A stretch of 30,481 nucleotides of DNA from NCBI GenBank assembly GCA_009103225.1, contig RHPI01000193.1, positions 328,057 to 358,537 on the forward strand, read 5' to 3'. Shown here piece by piece: positions 30,153 to 30,481 of this stretch (positions are counted from its first letter, which is position 1; every line of letters starts with the position of its first letter). Below the pieces are notes generated by a model. The model saw only the letters and a list, made by a program, of their open reading frames with translations, was not told where the DNA came from and ran no database searches. The DNA comes from Chlorokybus atmophyticus. Taxonomy: Eukaryota; Streptophyta; Chlorokybophyceae; Chlorokybales; Chlorokybaceae. Made by a program: the position numbers and the translations under genes.

Positions 30153-30481
30153 CTGCGTTCAGGTGAATACGGTAGGTGAAATGAGCATCCTTTTATAGGC
30201 TAGTGGTGCGATGCCATTAACCATAGAGTGCATTAGACGGCCACGCCCATTCTGCACCTGCAGACTCGTTGCGTCAATTGAAGCCCTGTCGGTGTCTATT
30301 AGTCGATCGTAACAGCATTAACTAATCGTGAAAGGCGTGACGCACGCACGCATCACGCCAACCAAGCATGCCTCGTCATTGCAATGTGACAAAGCTTGAC
30401 GCTAGGCGACTTCGGTTATATAATAAAGTCTTTCCCGATCGTAATAGAGTCCTCCCCTGAATACCCCCCCCCCCCCCCCCC
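30153..30481. other. Gene-free right edge ending in poly-C
   Basis: No gene is seen. GGCGTGACGCACGCACGCATCACGCC (about 30333-30358) is an imperfect inverted repeat. Bases 30464-30481 are 18 consecutive C, most simply an assembly edge. Confidence 0.6.

Overview
This window is eukaryotic nuclear DNA, most likely from the green lineage and plausibly a green alga. Three things suggest this: a 17-exon heavy-metal P-type ATPase with the plant-type CCxSE metal-binding motif and a cysteine-rich tail, short spliceosomal introns (52-249 nt, GT-AG plus some GC-AG), and a chromodomain Ty3/gypsy retrotransposon with an initiator-Met-tRNA-type primer site. The lineage call is inference. No prokaryotic operon, rRNA or convincing tRNA was found. 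The last 18 bases are a C homopolymer, so the window probably ends at a contig edge.

Layout. 1-1195: no supported gene. 1196-5701 (minus): complete P1B-2 (Zn/Cd-type) ATPase; all 16 introns join in phase and predict 1045 residues with every catalytic motif intact. It carries an unusual His/Cys-rich N-terminal extension. 5702-7890: gene-poor; holds its probable 5' leader and a striking cluster of short hairpins (6781-7417). 7900-14776: full-length chromovirus with two ~328-bp LTRs (about 93% identical), a perfect 5-bp target duplication (GGTTT), PBS, polypurine tract, an intact gag, and a protease/RT/RNase H/integrase/chromodomain region broken by stops and frameshifts. 14782-16816: no gene; includes a compositionally odd segment (15841-16110). 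16817-17180: relic of a second gypsy RT. 19317-22960: a hAT DNA transposon with terminal inverted repeats, an imperfect 8-bp target duplication and a decayed multi-exon transposase. 23344-23447: two adjacent hairpins, one with 28-bp arms. 24778-26890 (minus): decayed protein-kinase domain (HRD read as HRA, DFG as NCG) followed by three frame-consistent exons of unknown function. 27416-29218 (minus): a probable intron-rich gene for a membrane-associated protein, only partly resolved. 29400-30481: gene-free, with repeated C-tracts and G/C hairpins.

The metal ATPase is the one gene whose function can be stated with confidence: export or sequestration of Zn2+/Cd2+-like ions. Everything from 7900 to about 23000 is mostly transposon-derived. 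The most unusual features are the His/Cys-rich N-terminal extension of the ATPase, the hairpin-dense block upstream of it, the 28-bp-arm hairpin at 23381-23447, and the intact-gag/broken-pol retrotransposon.
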